Counted from the stretch's first letter, positions 1-8,309 are shown. The stretch: 64,000 nucleotides of DNA from Nocardioides sp. Root190 (GCF_001428565.1 NZ_LMIA01000007.1:124001-188000), one strand, 5' to 3'. A program made the numbers and translations. The notes: a model not told the origin generated them from the sequence alone.

Positions 1-53
1 GCAGGAGCGTGGATTCGGGGTCCTTTGTGGACCCCGACGGACAGGAGCCAGAA

Positions 54-200
54 ATGAAGAAGTTCACCCGTCGGGTCGCCTTTGCGGCCGCAGCCGTGAT
101 CACTTCGGTGGGTGTGGTGTCCCTCCCGACGGCGGCTGATGCCGACACCGGTTGGCCGCTGCGCGTCAACCCGAAGTACTCCCAGACCACCGGACGCTGA
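54..200 (+). CDS. small secreted peptide (48 aa)
   Basis: Predicted exported micropeptide of unknown function. The ATG at 54 has a good Shine-Dalgarno (GGAG at 43-46), so it is preferred over upstream in-frame starts. Residues 1-30 form a signal peptide: KKFTRR, a hydrophobic Ala/Val core, then TAADADTGW around the cleavage region. That leaves a mature peptide of only about 18-20 residues with a DTGWPL motif. It converges on a LuxR-type regulator gene with 30 bp between the stop codons, separated by a strong hairpin. Secreted-peptide/regulator pairing suggests cell-cell signalling, but that is inference from position only. Confidence 0.7.
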   Translation: MKKFTRRVAFAAAAVITSVGVVSLPTAADADTGWPLRVNPKYSQTTGR

Positions 201-207
201 CGTCGCC

Positions 208-237
208 GTCCTGGGTCCGCAGCTGCGGACTCAGGAC
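208..237. terminator. bidirectional hairpin terminator
   Basis: GTCCTGGGTCCGC (208-220), a 4-nt AGCT loop and GCGGACTCAGGAC (225-237) form a 13-bp stem with one mismatch. It lies between convergent stop codons and overlaps the stop of the minus-strand gene. There is no T-tract. Confidence 0.75.
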
Positions 238-1274
238 TGGTCGGTGTCCTGTCCGGCAATACCCAGCTGGCCCATCGTGTAGCCGAGCTGGAACCGCGTC
301 TCGGCGTCGTACTCGTCCTTGAGCTCGGCGACGTAGCCGGCGTACGTGCGCGGGCTGACGCCGAGACGTTTCGCGCTGACCGCGTCCGCGTGCCCCTCGA
401 TCAGCATGCGGATCGTCATCGCGCGCTGCTCCGAGGCGATCTCCTTCATCACCCGCTGCTCACCGCTCGCGAACGGCCGCCCACGGGCGAAGGCCCGCTC
501 GAACACGTCGACGAGGTACGCCACGATCGCCGGCTCTCGTACGACGACCGCCGTGGCCTGGTTGTCGGCCGCCGGGATCAGTGCGACCCGCCGGTCGACC
601 AGGATCATCCGGTTGAAGAACTCGTCGAGCGTGCGGACCTCGGCGCCGTGCCGGGTCACCTCCGCGACGTAGGTGTGCGTGGCCGGGTGTCGGCGGGCGC
701 TGTGCTGGTAGAGCGTGCGCATCGCGAGGCCGCGCTTGAGCGCCGCCACGTCGCGCTCGGCAGCCTCGGTGACGGCCTTGGCGTTGCGGCGGGTCTGGGG
801 CTGCGCGGTGAGCAGCTCCTCCTGCGCCTCGGCGACCAGTGTCGTGAGGTAGGGGTTGATCGCCTCGCCGTGCAGGTAGAGGAACGGCCCCGAGTCGGTG
901 GCAGCCGGCGAACGACGCCAGCTCTGGTTGAGCCCGGCGAACGCGCTCGCCCAGCGCGCGGACTCCTCGATCAGCCGCGCGCCCTCGGTGCCGAGCGGCG
1001 TGACCACCCGGGACTGGGCATGGCTCGGCTCGAGGGGACGCCACGTCGTACGACCCCCGTCGAGCTGCAGCAGCCCCAGCTCCACGAGGAGGTCGAACGC
1101 TCGGCGGGTGGGGGAGTTCTCGGCGATCCGGGGATCGTCAGCGGACAGACCGGCCTCGGCGAGGACCTGCTCGTAGAGCCCGGTTGCCTCCCGCTCGAAC
1201 AGCTCCCGATCCTCGGGCTGGTAGCCGGCCATGGCGCCATGGTTCCACACCCGCCGGCGTCCGTGATTCGGCAT
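231..1274 (-). CDS. LuxR-type HTH transcriptional regulator
   Basis: Likely DNA-binding regulator of about 347 aa. The last 75 residues carry a LuxR/GerE-like HTH (AKRLGVSPRTYAGYVAELKDEY). The first two thirds are helical, with a winged-helix-like start (SPTRRAFDLLVELGLL) and a middle region rich in Ala/Glu/Arg helices (AEAQEELLTAQPQTRRNAKA). Similar actinobacterial LuxR proteins have a TrmB/PLD-like sensory region. ATG 1274 is preceded by GAGGGGG; an ATG at 1232 would remove 14 residues and a GTG at 1310 would overlap the tRNA flank. It converges on a small secreted-peptide gene, so a peptide ligand is possible. Confidence 0.75.
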   Translation of the reverse strand: MPNHGRRRVWNHGAMAGYQPEDRELFEREATGLYEQVLAEAGLSADDPRIAENSPTRRAFDLLVELGLLQLDGGRTTWRPLEPSHAQSRVVTPLGTEGARLIEESARWASAFAGLNQSWRRSPAATDSGPFLYLHGEAINPYLTTLVAEAQEELLTAQPQTRRNAKAVTEAAERDVAALKRGLAMRTLYQHSARRHPATHTYVAEVTRHGAEVRTLDEFFNRMILVDRRVALIPAADNQATAVVVREPAIVAYLVDVFERAFARGRPFASGEQRVMKEIASEQRAMTIRMLIEGHADAVSAKRLGVSPRTYAGYVAELKDEYDAETRFQLGYTMGQLGIAGQDTDQS

Positions 1275-1318
1275 CACGGCGCCCCCTCGGCTATTCTCGT
1301 CCGGTCGCACAGCGACGC

Positions 1319-1391
1319 GCGCCTGTAGCTCAACGGATAGAGCATCTGACTACGGATCAGAAGGTTTGGGGTTCGAATCCCTACAGGCGCA
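1319..1391 (+). tRNA. tRNA-Arg (anticodon ACG)
   Basis: The acceptor arms GCGCCTG (1319-1325) and CAGGCGC (1384-1390) pair perfectly. The anticodon arm TCTGA-CTACGGA-TCAGA gives anticodon ACG. The T-arm has the canonical GGGTTCGAATCCC. The CCA is not encoded. Confidence 0.97.
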
Positions 1392-1398
1392 CAAGGCA

Positions 1399-1434
1399 AA
1401 AGCTCACGTCATCCTCGCCGTTGACGTGGGCTTT
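1399..1434 (+). terminator. terminator after tRNA-Arg
   Basis: AAAGCTCACGTCA and TGACGTGGGCTTT form a 13-bp stem with one G-T pair, followed by CGTCGTTTT. It lies directly downstream of the tRNA. Confidence 0.8.
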
Positions 1435-1561
1435 CGTCGTTTTCGAGCAATCGTCGCCTTACCGCGGGCGAGACGCCGGACAGCACCGACGACATGCCCG
1501 CTCCGAGCGCGAGGGATGTGTGGTGTCTGATCAGGTACCATTTCCCGCCAAGGGAGGTCCC

Positions 1562-2155
1562 ATGGACTCGGACACGGACGCCAAGGATGTCGCTCGGCAG
1601 CTGCGCGCGGCCCTGTGTCGCAGTGGGCTCAGTCTGCGCGGTTTCGCCGCAGCCCTGGGCACCTCACATTCCCGCCTGTCGTCGTGCCTGAAGGGCACCG
1701 CCAGCCCGTCTGCCGCGTTCTTCCTTCGAGCACTACGCCAAGGTGCCGCGCTGGGCGAGGCAGATGCGCGCGGGTGGATGACACCGCAGAGCACCCGGCA
1801 GACGCTGAAGGAAGCGATCGCGCAGGGCGATGATCGATGGGCCTTCAAGGTCGTCACCCAGGCCCGCGACCAGGTTCGCGCAATGCTGGCCGGTCCGGGT
1901 GAGCCTGTCGCTGCGTGGGAGACCCGACCCTCGTCCACGGGCGAGGAGAGGTGGGACGGGCTGCTCGCGGCCCTCATTGCACACGAGTTCGCGGAGTCGG
2001 GTCGGACGCCGCCGGCGTGGACTGCGTTTCGTGCGGTGCACGAGTGGGTCCTGCCCAACCTGTTGCTCGATGAGACCGCCATCCGTGAGGCGACGCCTGA
2101 GTGGCTGGCCGAGCGCGGGATCTACATCGCTCGACGTGACCTGATCACCGCATGA
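1562..2155 (+). CDS. XRE-type HTH protein, antitoxin-like
   Basis: A 197-aa protein. The start ATG follows GGGAGG. The N-terminal 65 residues form a XRE-like HTH (LRGFAAALGTSHSRLSSCLKG). Its core, GTSxSRLSxxxxGxxxPSAA, is nearly the same as in the two C-terminal-HTH regulators at 11.9 and 15.0 kb. The C-terminal half (ALIAHEFAESGRTPPAW ... TPEWLAERGIYIARRDL) resembles a domain I recall from antitoxin-like HTH proteins paired with nucleotidyltransferase-type toxins. No toxin gene follows, so it looks like an orphan. That functional reading is inference. It lies between tRNA-Arg and a tRNA-like T-arm, a setting typical of island remnants. Confidence 0.7.
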   Translation: MDSDTDAKDVARQLRAALCRSGLSLRGFAAALGTSHSRLSSCLKGTASPSAAFFLRALRQGAALGEADARGWMTPQSTRQTLKEAIAQGDDRWAFKVVTQARDQVRAMLAGPGEPVAAWETRPSSTGEERWDGLLAALIAHEFAESGRTPPAWTAFRAVHEWVLPNLLLDETAIREATPEWLAERGIYIARRDLITA

Positions 2156-2182
2156 GTACGGCCGTTGTCAGTAGTCACAGGT

Positions 2183-2210
2183 CGGCAGTTCGATTCCTGT
2201 CGGAAGCGCA
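2183..2210 (+). other. tRNA T-arm-like fragment
   Basis: CGGCAG-TTCGATTC-CTGTCG forms a 6-bp stem with a TTCGATT loop like a T-arm, followed by GGAAGCGCA like the 3' side of an acceptor stem. No matching 5' acceptor strand or anticodon arm lies upstream, so this is at most a remnant of a tRNA 3' end, perhaps a former attachment site. It is not the same sequence as the nearby tRNA-Arg. Confidence 0.35.
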
Positions 2211-2321
2211 CCGGCAATCAGTCGAAGGCCACGACGCGCCGGTAGCCACTCGGGCGCCGACTGGTCCCGTCGGCACGCCGCGCGACCTCTTGGAGTGATT
2301 TCACCAAAACCGTCCGGCGCC

Positions 2322-2334
2322 GGGACTTTGTCCC
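2322..2334. promoter_or_regulatory. GGGAC-TTT-GTCCC palindrome
   Basis: A perfect 5-bp inverted repeat 70 bp upstream of the secreted DNRLRE protein. It resembles the DosR/DevR box (GGGACTWWAGTCCC) but is one base shorter in the middle. It could equally be a small hairpin in the 5' leader. Confidence 0.35.
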
Positions 2335-2403
2335 TATCCTTCCGGGCACGGGGGGTCGGCAGGTGCCGGCGGGGGGCTCCCGTCGACGAGAAGTGGCTTC
2401 CCC

Positions 2404-4830
2404 ATGAGTTCCAGCACGCACCGCGCCCGACGTACCACCTCGACGAGGTCCGAGACCGTGCTGCGCAGCGCCGTGGTGCTGGCCGTCGCAGCGGTCCTGC
2501 AGGTGCCGGCTTCCTCGCAGGCCGATGACGGTACGACGGCGAGCGAGCAGCGCTCGGACCGAAGTGCCGCTGTGGCCGAGGCGGCCGCCACGGGCACTCG
2601 GGTGGAGATCGAGTCCGCTCGGACGTCGTCGAGCGCGACCTTCGCCAATCCCGACGGCACCCTGACCTTCGAGGCCTACTCGGGTGGGCCGGCCAGCGGG
2701 GACACCTGGGTGCAGAGCGCGAATCCGCAGGCCAGCCAGCACACGTCGCCGGAGCTGCGGGTGGGCACCACCAACATCGGCATCACCAAGGCTCGGTCCT
2801 ACCTCAGCTTCGACACCTCCGCGCTCGACGCGGAGCCGGGATGGATCGTCGATGCCAGCGTGGAGCTGTCGAACTTCACCGCGGGCTCCTGCTCGGGATC
2901 GCCGATCCGACTCTCCCGAGTGACCTCGGCGTGGACGGAGGCCGGCATCACGTGGGCGACCCAGCCCGCGACCACCGCGACGGGCTCGAGCATCAACGCC
3001 ACGGCCCACGGAGCCAATGGCTGCGCGACGGAGGGCACCGTCGAGTTCGACGCCACCCCGATCGTCGCGTCCTGGGCCGCCGGGATCGACAACCACGGAC
3101 TGCAGCTGAAGGCGGACAAGGAGGGCGCCAACGCGAGCTGGCGCAAGTACCGCTCCCTGGAGGCGGCGGCCCCCGCTGCCGCGCCCAAGCTCACCGTCGT
3201 CATCAGCCGCCCGCCGGCGACCCCCACGGATCTCGTCATCACGCCGAGGACCGGTGACTACGTGACCTCGGCGACCCCCACGCTCTCGGCGGTCGTGAGC
3301 GACCCCGACGGCGGCGAGGTCGCCGGCCGCTTCGAGATCACCAGCGGGATCCAGACGGTCTGGACGGGGACCAGCACCACGGTCGCGTCCGGCGAGGCCG
3401 CGACGATCGTCGTACCGGCCGGAGTGCTCGAGGACGGCAAGATCTACACCGTCGCCGCACGTGGCGTGGACCCGTACGGCATGAGCAGCGCGGACCCGGT
3501 CACCAGGATCGTCGCGGTCGACACGATCGCCCCGACAGTGGCGATCAGCTCGGCGCAGGTCAGCGACGGCACCTGGACCGCGGACGTCCCGGAGGCCGTG
3601 ACGATCCTGCTCGACAGCCCTCCGGGCACGGGTGGCTTCGACATCGACTACGACGGCGTGGAGGCCACGCTGGGCGCGAGCTCCGCCGGTGATCGCGAGC
3701 TCGTCTTCCAGCCGACGCCCGGTTGGCACGTCCTGGTCGTCACGCCCTTCGACCTCGCCGGCAACGTCGGCGACCCGGTGACGTTCAGCTTCGGCATCGG
3801 CACCGCCCCGGCCATCAGTGCCACGGTCGACGTCGAGGGTGAGGACGGCTGGTCCCTGGCCGGCTCTCGCCTCACGCTCACCGTGACCGGCTCGGGCGAC
3901 CCCGATGCGGAGTACCGGATCGGCGAGGGTGCCTGGACGTCGTACGCCGCACCGGTGCCGCTGCCCGAGGGTCGGTACGACGTGTCCTGGCGCCTGCTCC
4001 AGGGCGAGGACGTCGTGGAGGAGGACTCCACGTCGGTGAAGGCGGACGCCACCGTCCCGACCGCTGCCGCTGAGGTGAACGGCCGACAGGTCACGGTCAC
4101 CGCGACGGACCCGGGCGCGGACGACGCCTCCGGTGTCGCCTCCACGGAGGTGCGCGTCGACGGTGGCGCGTGGACCCCCTACACCGCGGCACTCGTGCTC
4201 GACGACGGCGCGCACGTGGTGGCCTTCCGCGCGACCGACGTGGCCGGCAACACATCCACCGTCGGCCAGGTCTCGCTCGCGGGGATCGCGCCTGTGCTGG
4301 TGAACGCGCCGGTGGTCACCGGGACGGCCCGCTACGGGGAGCGTCTCAGCGCGACGGCCGGCAGCTGGGACCAGAGCGTCACGACCGCGGTGCAGTGGCT
4401 GCGCAACGGCACGCCGATCGCGGGCGCGACGGGATCGTCGTACCGCCTCGCACTGCTCGACCTCGGCGCGCGCCTCTCGGTGCGGGTCACGGCGAGCGCG
4501 CCCGGGCGACCGAGCGGCACTGCCACCTCGGCCGCGTCGCCGGTGGTGGCCAAGGCGCTCAGCCGCACCGCGGTGAAGGTCGCTCCGACGGTCGTGTCCA
4601 AGGGCGGGACGATGACCGTCCTGGTCGTGGTCTCCAGTGCGACCGCATCGCCGTCGGGGCGGGTGCAGGTGACGATCGCGGGCCGCACGGTCACCAAGAC
4701 CCTGGCCAGTGGTCGGGTGAAGTTCACGGTGAAGGCGACGGTCCGCGGGACGCAGAAGGTGACTGTGCGCTACCTCGGCAGCAGGATCCTGGGGACCAGT
4801 ACGGCGACGACGGGCTTCCGGGTTCGTTGA
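2404..4830 (+). CDS. secreted DNRLRE / Ig-like repeat protein
   Basis: An 808-aa exported protein. A long N-region and hydrophobic stretch (SAVVLAVAAVLQVPASSQA, about residues 22-40) form the signal. Residues 95-265 match the DNRLRE module (RSYLSFDTSAL, WTEAGITWATQP, SWAAGIDNHGLQL) seen in actinobacterial cell-surface proteins. The rest is a chain of Ig-like/fibronectin-like beta domains with DGxHxVxFRATDVAGNTS-type repeats, a domain of the type VTGTARYGERLSATAGSW, and a final Ig-like domain. No sortase motif or TM anchor is seen at the C-terminus, so it is probably released or bound non-covalently. The last domains resemble those of the secreted protein at 34.0 kb. The ligand is unknown. Confidence 0.85.
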   Translation: MSSSTHRARRTTSTRSETVLRSAVVLAVAAVLQVPASSQADDGTTASEQRSDRSAAVAEAAATGTRVEIESARTSSSATFANPDGTLTFEAYSGGPASGDTWVQSANPQASQHTSPELRVGTTNIGITKARSYLSFDTSALDAEPGWIVDASVELSNFTAGSCSGSPIRLSRVTSAWTEAGITWATQPATTATGSSINATAHGANGCATEGTVEFDATPIVASWAAGIDNHGLQLKADKEGANASWRKYRSLEAAAPAAAPKLTVVISRPPATPTDLVITPRTGDYVTSATPTLSAVVSDPDGGEVAGRFEITSGIQTVWTGTSTTVASGEAATIVVPAGVLEDGKIYTVAARGVDPYGMSSADPVTRIVAVDTIAPTVAISSAQVSDGTWTADVPEAVTILLDSPPGTGGFDIDYDGVEATLGASSAGDRELVFQPTPGWHVLVVTPFDLAGNVGDPVTFSFGIGTAPAISATVDVEGEDGWSLAGSRLTLTVTGSGDPDAEYRIGEGAWTSYAAPVPLPEGRYDVSWRLLQGEDVVEEDSTSVKADATVPTAAAEVNGRQVTVTATDPGADDASGVASTEVRVDGGAWTPYTAALVLDDGAHVVAFRATDVAGNTSTVGQVSLAGIAPVLVNAPVVTGTARYGERLSATAGSWDQSVTTAVQWLRNGTPIAGATGSSYRLALLDLGARLSVRVTASAPGRPSGTATSAASPVVAKALSRTAVKVAPTVVSKGGTMTVLVVVSSATASPSGRVQVTIAGRTVTKTLASGRVKFTVKATVRGTQKVTVRYLGSRILGTSTATTGFRVR

Positions 4831-4838
4831 GTCGCGGG

Positions 4839-4860
4839 TCGGACGGTCACCACCGTCCGA
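4839..4860. terminator. bidirectional hairpin terminator
   Basis: TCGGACGGT-CACC-ACCGTCCGA is a perfect 9-bp stem between the convergent genes. It overlaps the 3' end of the 61-aa minus-strand gene. Confidence 0.7.
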
Positions 4861-5032
4861 TCAACCGCGCCGCTCGGCGTCGTACCCGCGCGCCGAGACC
4901 CGTCGGCAACCAGGTGGGAACTCCCCGGAGGTGGACGAGCTCGTCATCGGTGGGCGCTCGGCCCACTTGACGGATGAAGTGGTGGACCATCGCCCGGTCA
5001 CCGTCGCCGGGACCCTGAACGTGCTGAGTCAT
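4847..5032 (-). CDS. small basic protein, unknown function (61 aa)
   Basis: Short ORF starting at an ATG with a strong AGGAG six bases upstream, which argues for real translation. The product is MTQHVQGPG... and ends in an Arg-rich, Trp-terminated tail (GARVRRRAARLIGRW). It has no signal peptide or known domain. It lies 103 bp downstream of the glycosyltransferase on the same strand and may be cotranscribed. I do not recognise the family. Confidence 0.55.
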   Translation of the reverse strand: MTQHVQGPGDGDRAMVHHFIRQVGRAPTDDELVHLRGVPTWLPTGLGARVRRRAARLIGRW

Positions 5033-5135
5033 GCCGACTCTCCTGGAGGATGCGCGCGCTGGCGCGCTGGGTGCACCACGCCGTTGCTGGACGCGGAGAC
5101 CAGTTGGTACCCGCGCCACGCCGGTCCATCCCCGC

Positions 5136-6134
5136 TCACCCACCTGCTGCGTGCCGGGGCGGGTGACCGACCAGGTCGCGGTAGAGGTGTTCATGGAGCC
5201 TCGTCACCGTTGCCTGCTGCTCACGCCGTTCGGCCACCGAGCAGGACAGGTCGGGGCGCTCTTCGTAGGCACCTCGGACGGCGTCGACGAGGGACTCCGG
5301 GACGAAGCGGGCCTCGTCGTGGAGGTAGGAGAGCACCGGTCCCTGCTGTGCGTGGAAACCGCAGGTCGGTGCGATGACCGTGGTCCCCAGGTCCCGACAG
5401 GCCTCCAACCACCGCGAGTGTGTGCCGAAGTGGTCGGGAAGGACTGACACGTCGAGCTCTTCGATGTGGTCCCACAGCTGCGCATCGGGCAGGGGGTCGT
5501 GCACCCGGAGGTCGACCAGCCCGCGCTCGGCGCTGCTGCGCAGGTAGCAGGAGAGCCTCGGGTCCACGCGGTGACCACCGGGCACGAGGGCATCCCTGTG
5601 GCCGTTGACCTGCAGCACCGCGCCGCGCAGCGCGGCAACCGTCTCCACGAGGCACGGCAGGATCGCCATCGGGTCCATGCTCGGACGCAGGCTCCGCAGG
5701 TGCAGACCGACCCGGAACTCCCCGCCGGGACGGCGGGAACGGACCGCGCCCCGCGCCGCCATGCGGTCGAGCGGAACGACGTGCGGGTGAGGGATGACGC
5801 GAGCCGGCCGACCCCAGCGCTCTTCGATCTGCGCAGCGGCGCCGGGGGTGAGCGTCACCACCACGTCGGCTGCCGGGACGAGCACGTCCAGCCGTCGGTC
5901 GTGCTCGTCGGGCCGCTCGTGGTGCGGGTGGCGGAGGTGTCGGACGGTGACGACCAGCGGCGTGCCACGACGCCGCAGCTCGGCGACCAGCTCGGCGAGC
6001 TCCGCCGGGTCGCGGTCGTCGATGTCGTCGCGGAGGTGGACGACGCCTGCGTCGGTCTCCGCGGCAAGGCGTCCGGGAGCAGTCGGCTCGACGGTCGGGA
6101 GGAGGGAGGGAGGTGGGACGGGCACGGCGGTCAC
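5136..6134 (-). CDS. glycosyltransferase-like protein
   Basis: About 332 aa with the architecture of GT-B (GT4-like) glycosyltransferases. The N-terminal half has GVVHLRDDIDDRDPAEL, VVTVRHLRHPHHERP and a strand-rich region (ADVVVTLTPGAAAQIEERWG). The C-terminal half has RVIPHPHV, a Rossmann-like block and ELDVSVLPDHFGTHSRWLEACRDLG, the acidic/loop region that binds nucleotide-sugar in this fold. The start is uncertain: GTG 6134 is used because upstream sequence in this frame is Pro/Arg/Ala-rich and not protein-like, but no clear SD is seen. Substrate unknown; probably a surface polysaccharide. Confidence 0.65.
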   Translation of the reverse strand: MTAVPVPPPSLLPTVEPTAPGRLAAETDAGVVHLRDDIDDRDPAELAELVAELRRRGTPLVVTVRHLRHPHHERPDEHDRRLDVLVPAADVVVTLTPGAAAQIEERWGRPARVIPHPHVVPLDRMAARGAVRSRRPGGEFRVGLHLRSLRPSMDPMAILPCLVETVAALRGAVLQVNGHRDALVPGGHRVDPRLSCYLRSSAERGLVDLRVHDPLPDAQLWDHIEELDVSVLPDHFGTHSRWLEACRDLGTTVIAPTCGFHAQQGPVLSYLHDEARFVPESLVDAVRGAYEERPDLSCSVAERREQQATVTRLHEHLYRDLVGHPPRHAAGG

Positions 6135-6395
6135 CAAGCTGTCTGCGGGTCGACGTGCCCGGGGACCCGGGGCCTGTGCGACGACGGACGAGACGCCGGT
6201 TGCTGGACGTCGTGGTTCGGCTCCGTCCGCGGGATGCCGCGGTGGATCGGGGCCGAGGGAGTCGTACCCGCTCGGGAGAGATCGATACGTGCTCGGGTGT
6301 GGGGCTTGCCCGGGCAGCGGTCGGGTACTGCCGTGGCTCCGGAGCGAAGAAGCAACCCAGAGAGCAATCCAGAGCAGCGGAGGGCGAGGAGCGAC

Positions 6396-7280
6396 ATGAG
6401 CACGATCTCGGCGGGCGGCCCACGAAACGTCCTGGTCACCGGAGCCTCGAGCGGCATCGGCCGCGAGGTGGCACTGGCGCTGGCAGAGCGGGGGGACGCA
6501 CTGGTGCTGGTCGCTCGCCGCCACGCCGAGCTGGAGGACCTCGCCGTCCGCTGCCGGCTGCTCGGTGCCAGCACCGTGGTGGTCGCACCGGCGGACGTGG
6601 CCGACGACGAGGCCTGGACGGATGCCTTCGCCGAGGGCCTGGGCGAGCTGGGGCGCATCGACGTGGTGGTCCATGCGGCCGCGGTGGCGGCGTACGGACG
6701 GTTCGACGAGATCCCGGGTGAGGTCTTCGACCGGGTGCAGGAGGTCAACGTCCGCGGCACGGCCAACGTCGCACGCACGTCGTTGCGCCACTTCGACGAC
6801 CGGCAGCGCGGCCACCTCGTCCTCTTCGGATCGCTGGTCGGCAAGATCGGGACGCCCTTCCTCTCGCCCTACGTGACGAGCAAGTGGGCCGTGCACGGCC
6901 TGGCGCGCACGCTCCAGGCCGAGCGCGCCCGAGGACCTGTCGACGTCAGCCTGGTCGAGCCGGGCGGCGTGTCGACGACCATCTACGACAAGGCCGCCAG
7001 CTACCTCGGCGTCCAGGGCAAGCCACCTCCGCCCGTGTACGGCGCCGAGCGCGTCGCCGCCGCCACGGTGCGCCTCATCGACCGCCCGCGTCGGGAGCTG
7101 CCGGTCGGGGTCTTCAACCCCGTCATCTCGGCCGGGTTCCGCCTGTTCCCCGGCGTCTACGACCGGATCGTCGCGCCGCTCGTCACCCGCTTGGCGCTGG
7201 GCGACGAGCCGGTGGCGGACCATCCCGGCAACCTCTTCCAGTCCCAGCCCGAGCCCGTACCAGCGAAGGACCGCCGATGA
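6396..7280 (+). CDS. short-chain dehydrogenase/reductase
   Basis: A 294-aa NAD(P)-dependent oxidoreductase. The start ATG follows GAGGAG. The Rossmann motif TGASSGIG lies at residues 15-22, the NAAG-equivalent is HAAAVAAYG, and the catalytic residues are Ser in LFGSLVGK and Tyr-x3-Lys in YVTSKWAVHG. A long C-terminal extension (VFNPVISAGFRLFPGVYDRIVAP) resembles membrane-associated classical SDRs acting on lipids. It overlaps the SRPBCC gene by 4 nt (ATGA), so the two are translationally coupled. Substrate unknown. Confidence 0.85.
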   Translation: MSTISAGGPRNVLVTGASSGIGREVALALAERGDALVLVARRHAELEDLAVRCRLLGASTVVVAPADVADDEAWTDAFAEGLGELGRIDVVVHAAAVAAYGRFDEIPGEVFDRVQEVNVRGTANVARTSLRHFDDRQRGHLVLFGSLVGKIGTPFLSPYVTSKWAVHGLARTLQAERARGPVDVSLVEPGGVSTTIYDKAASYLGVQGKPPPPVYGAERVAAATVRLIDRPRRELPVGVFNPVISAGFRLFPGVYDRIVAPLVTRLALGDEPVADHPGNLFQSQPEPVPAKDRR

Positions 7281-7729
7281 GCACCCTCGAGAAGCACGCG
7301 ATCCCCGTCCGGCGCACCGTCGACGCCTCGCCCACCGACGTCTGGGCCGTCCTGGCGGACGGCTGGCTCTACCCGAGCTGGGTGGTGGGCGCCGCGCGGA
7401 TGCGCGACGTCGACGAGTCCTGGCCGGCGCAGGGCGCCCGGTTGCACCACTCGGTGGGCAACTGGCCGTTCCTGCTCGACGACAAGTCCGAGGTCCTCGA
7501 GTCGGCGCCCCCGCGGCTGCTGCGGCTCCAGGCGCACGGCTGGCCCGCGGGCGCGGCGGAGGTCCTCGTCGAGATCGAGCCCGACGGCGCCGGCTCGCTC
7601 GTGACGATCCGGGAGGACGCCGTCAAGGGGCCGGGCGCACTGGTGCCCCGACCGGTCCGCCAGGCCGCGATCGTGCCCCGCAACCGCGAGGCGTTGCGGC
7701 GGTTGGCCTACCTCGCCGAGGGCCGGTAG
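7277..7729 (+). CDS. SRPBCC (START-like) family protein
   Basis: A 150-aa polyketide-cyclase/START-like fold: RRTVDASPTDVWAVLADGWLYPSWVVGA at the N-terminus, LHHSVGNWPF in the middle and a closing helix (RNREALRRLAYLAEG). Such domains bind hydrophobic ligands in a central cavity. Coupled to the preceding SDR (ATGA overlap), it probably binds or presents the same lipophilic substrate. It converges on the next gene with only 4 nt between stops. Confidence 0.8.
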   Translation: MSTLEKHAIPVRRTVDASPTDVWAVLADGWLYPSWVVGAARMRDVDESWPAQGARLHHSVGNWPFLLDDKSEVLESAPPRLLRLQAHGWPAGAAEVLVEIEPDGAGSLVTIREDAVKGPGALVPRPVRQAAIVPRNREALRRLAYLAEGR

Positions 7730-7733
7730 CGCC

Positions 7734-8309
7734 TCAGCGCACCCGCACGGCGACGAGTGCCGAGGTGTCCTTGCCGACCGGACCCAGCCCGCCCGAGGAG
7801 AAGATCGCGGAGTACGACGACGCGCGGACACCCGTGAAGCTGCGGCCAGAAGGCAGGCACGAGATCGGGATCGACATCTGCACGTAGTTGTCGGCGTAGT
7901 TGACGCTCAGCCGCTGGCGGTCGAAGCAGAGCTCGCGGCCGCTGCCGGCGTAGACGGTGCGGTACCAGTGGCCGCTGGCCTCCTGCCGCGCCTGGAAGGT
8001 CACGCGGGTGCTGCCGACGGTGCCGACGGCCCGGAGGTCGTGCCACCGCGACGAGGAGTGTCCGGCGACCTCGGCCGTTCGGATGCGCACCACGAGCCGC
8101 CGCGTGCCGGCGTCCTTCCACAGCCGGACGCCGCGGAGGTCGGACATGTTGCGCAGCGTCGTGGTCGCCTTGGACCAGTACGTCAGGCGCGTCTGGTCAC
8201 CGGCCGGGTCCCCGGTCGAGGCGGCCGCCGTCGCGGGTGCGACCCCGACGGCCAGGGTGAGGAGGACGGCGACGACGAGGGTCAACAGACGCTTGATCAC
8301 AGGTGACAT
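7734..8309 (-). CDS. secreted protein of unknown function
   Basis: A 191-aa predicted exported protein. ATG 8309 has GGGAG upstream. Residues 1-30 form a signal peptide (KRLLTLVVAVLLTLAVGVAPATAAAS). The mature part is beta-rich with two cysteines, GRELCFD and IPISCLPSG, that may form a disulfide. No catalytic motif is seen. It is similar in style to small Nocardioides exported proteins with a single beta-sandwich. Confidence 0.7.
   Translation of the reverse strand: MSPVIKRLLTLVVAVLLTLAVGVAPATAAASTGDPAGDQTRLTYWSKATTTLRNMSDLRGVRLWKDAGTRRLVVRIRTAEVAGHSSSRWHDLRAVGTVGSTRVTFQARQEASGHWYRTVYAGSGRELCFDRQRLSVNYADNYVQMSIPISCLPSGRSFTGVRASSYSAIFSSGGLGPVGKDTSALVAVRVR

Noticed and set aside
2218..4215. 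Long minus-strand open frame opposite the secreted DNRLRE protein
   Set aside because: Arg/Gly/Asp-rich shadow of a high-GC gene; no motif or SD, while the plus strand shows clear signal peptide and domains.
6135..6395. Upstream extension of the glycosyltransferase or a gene in the 260-bp divergent gap
   Set aside because: The frames are Pro/Arg/Ala-rich and have no SD; the gap is best read as a divergent promoter region.
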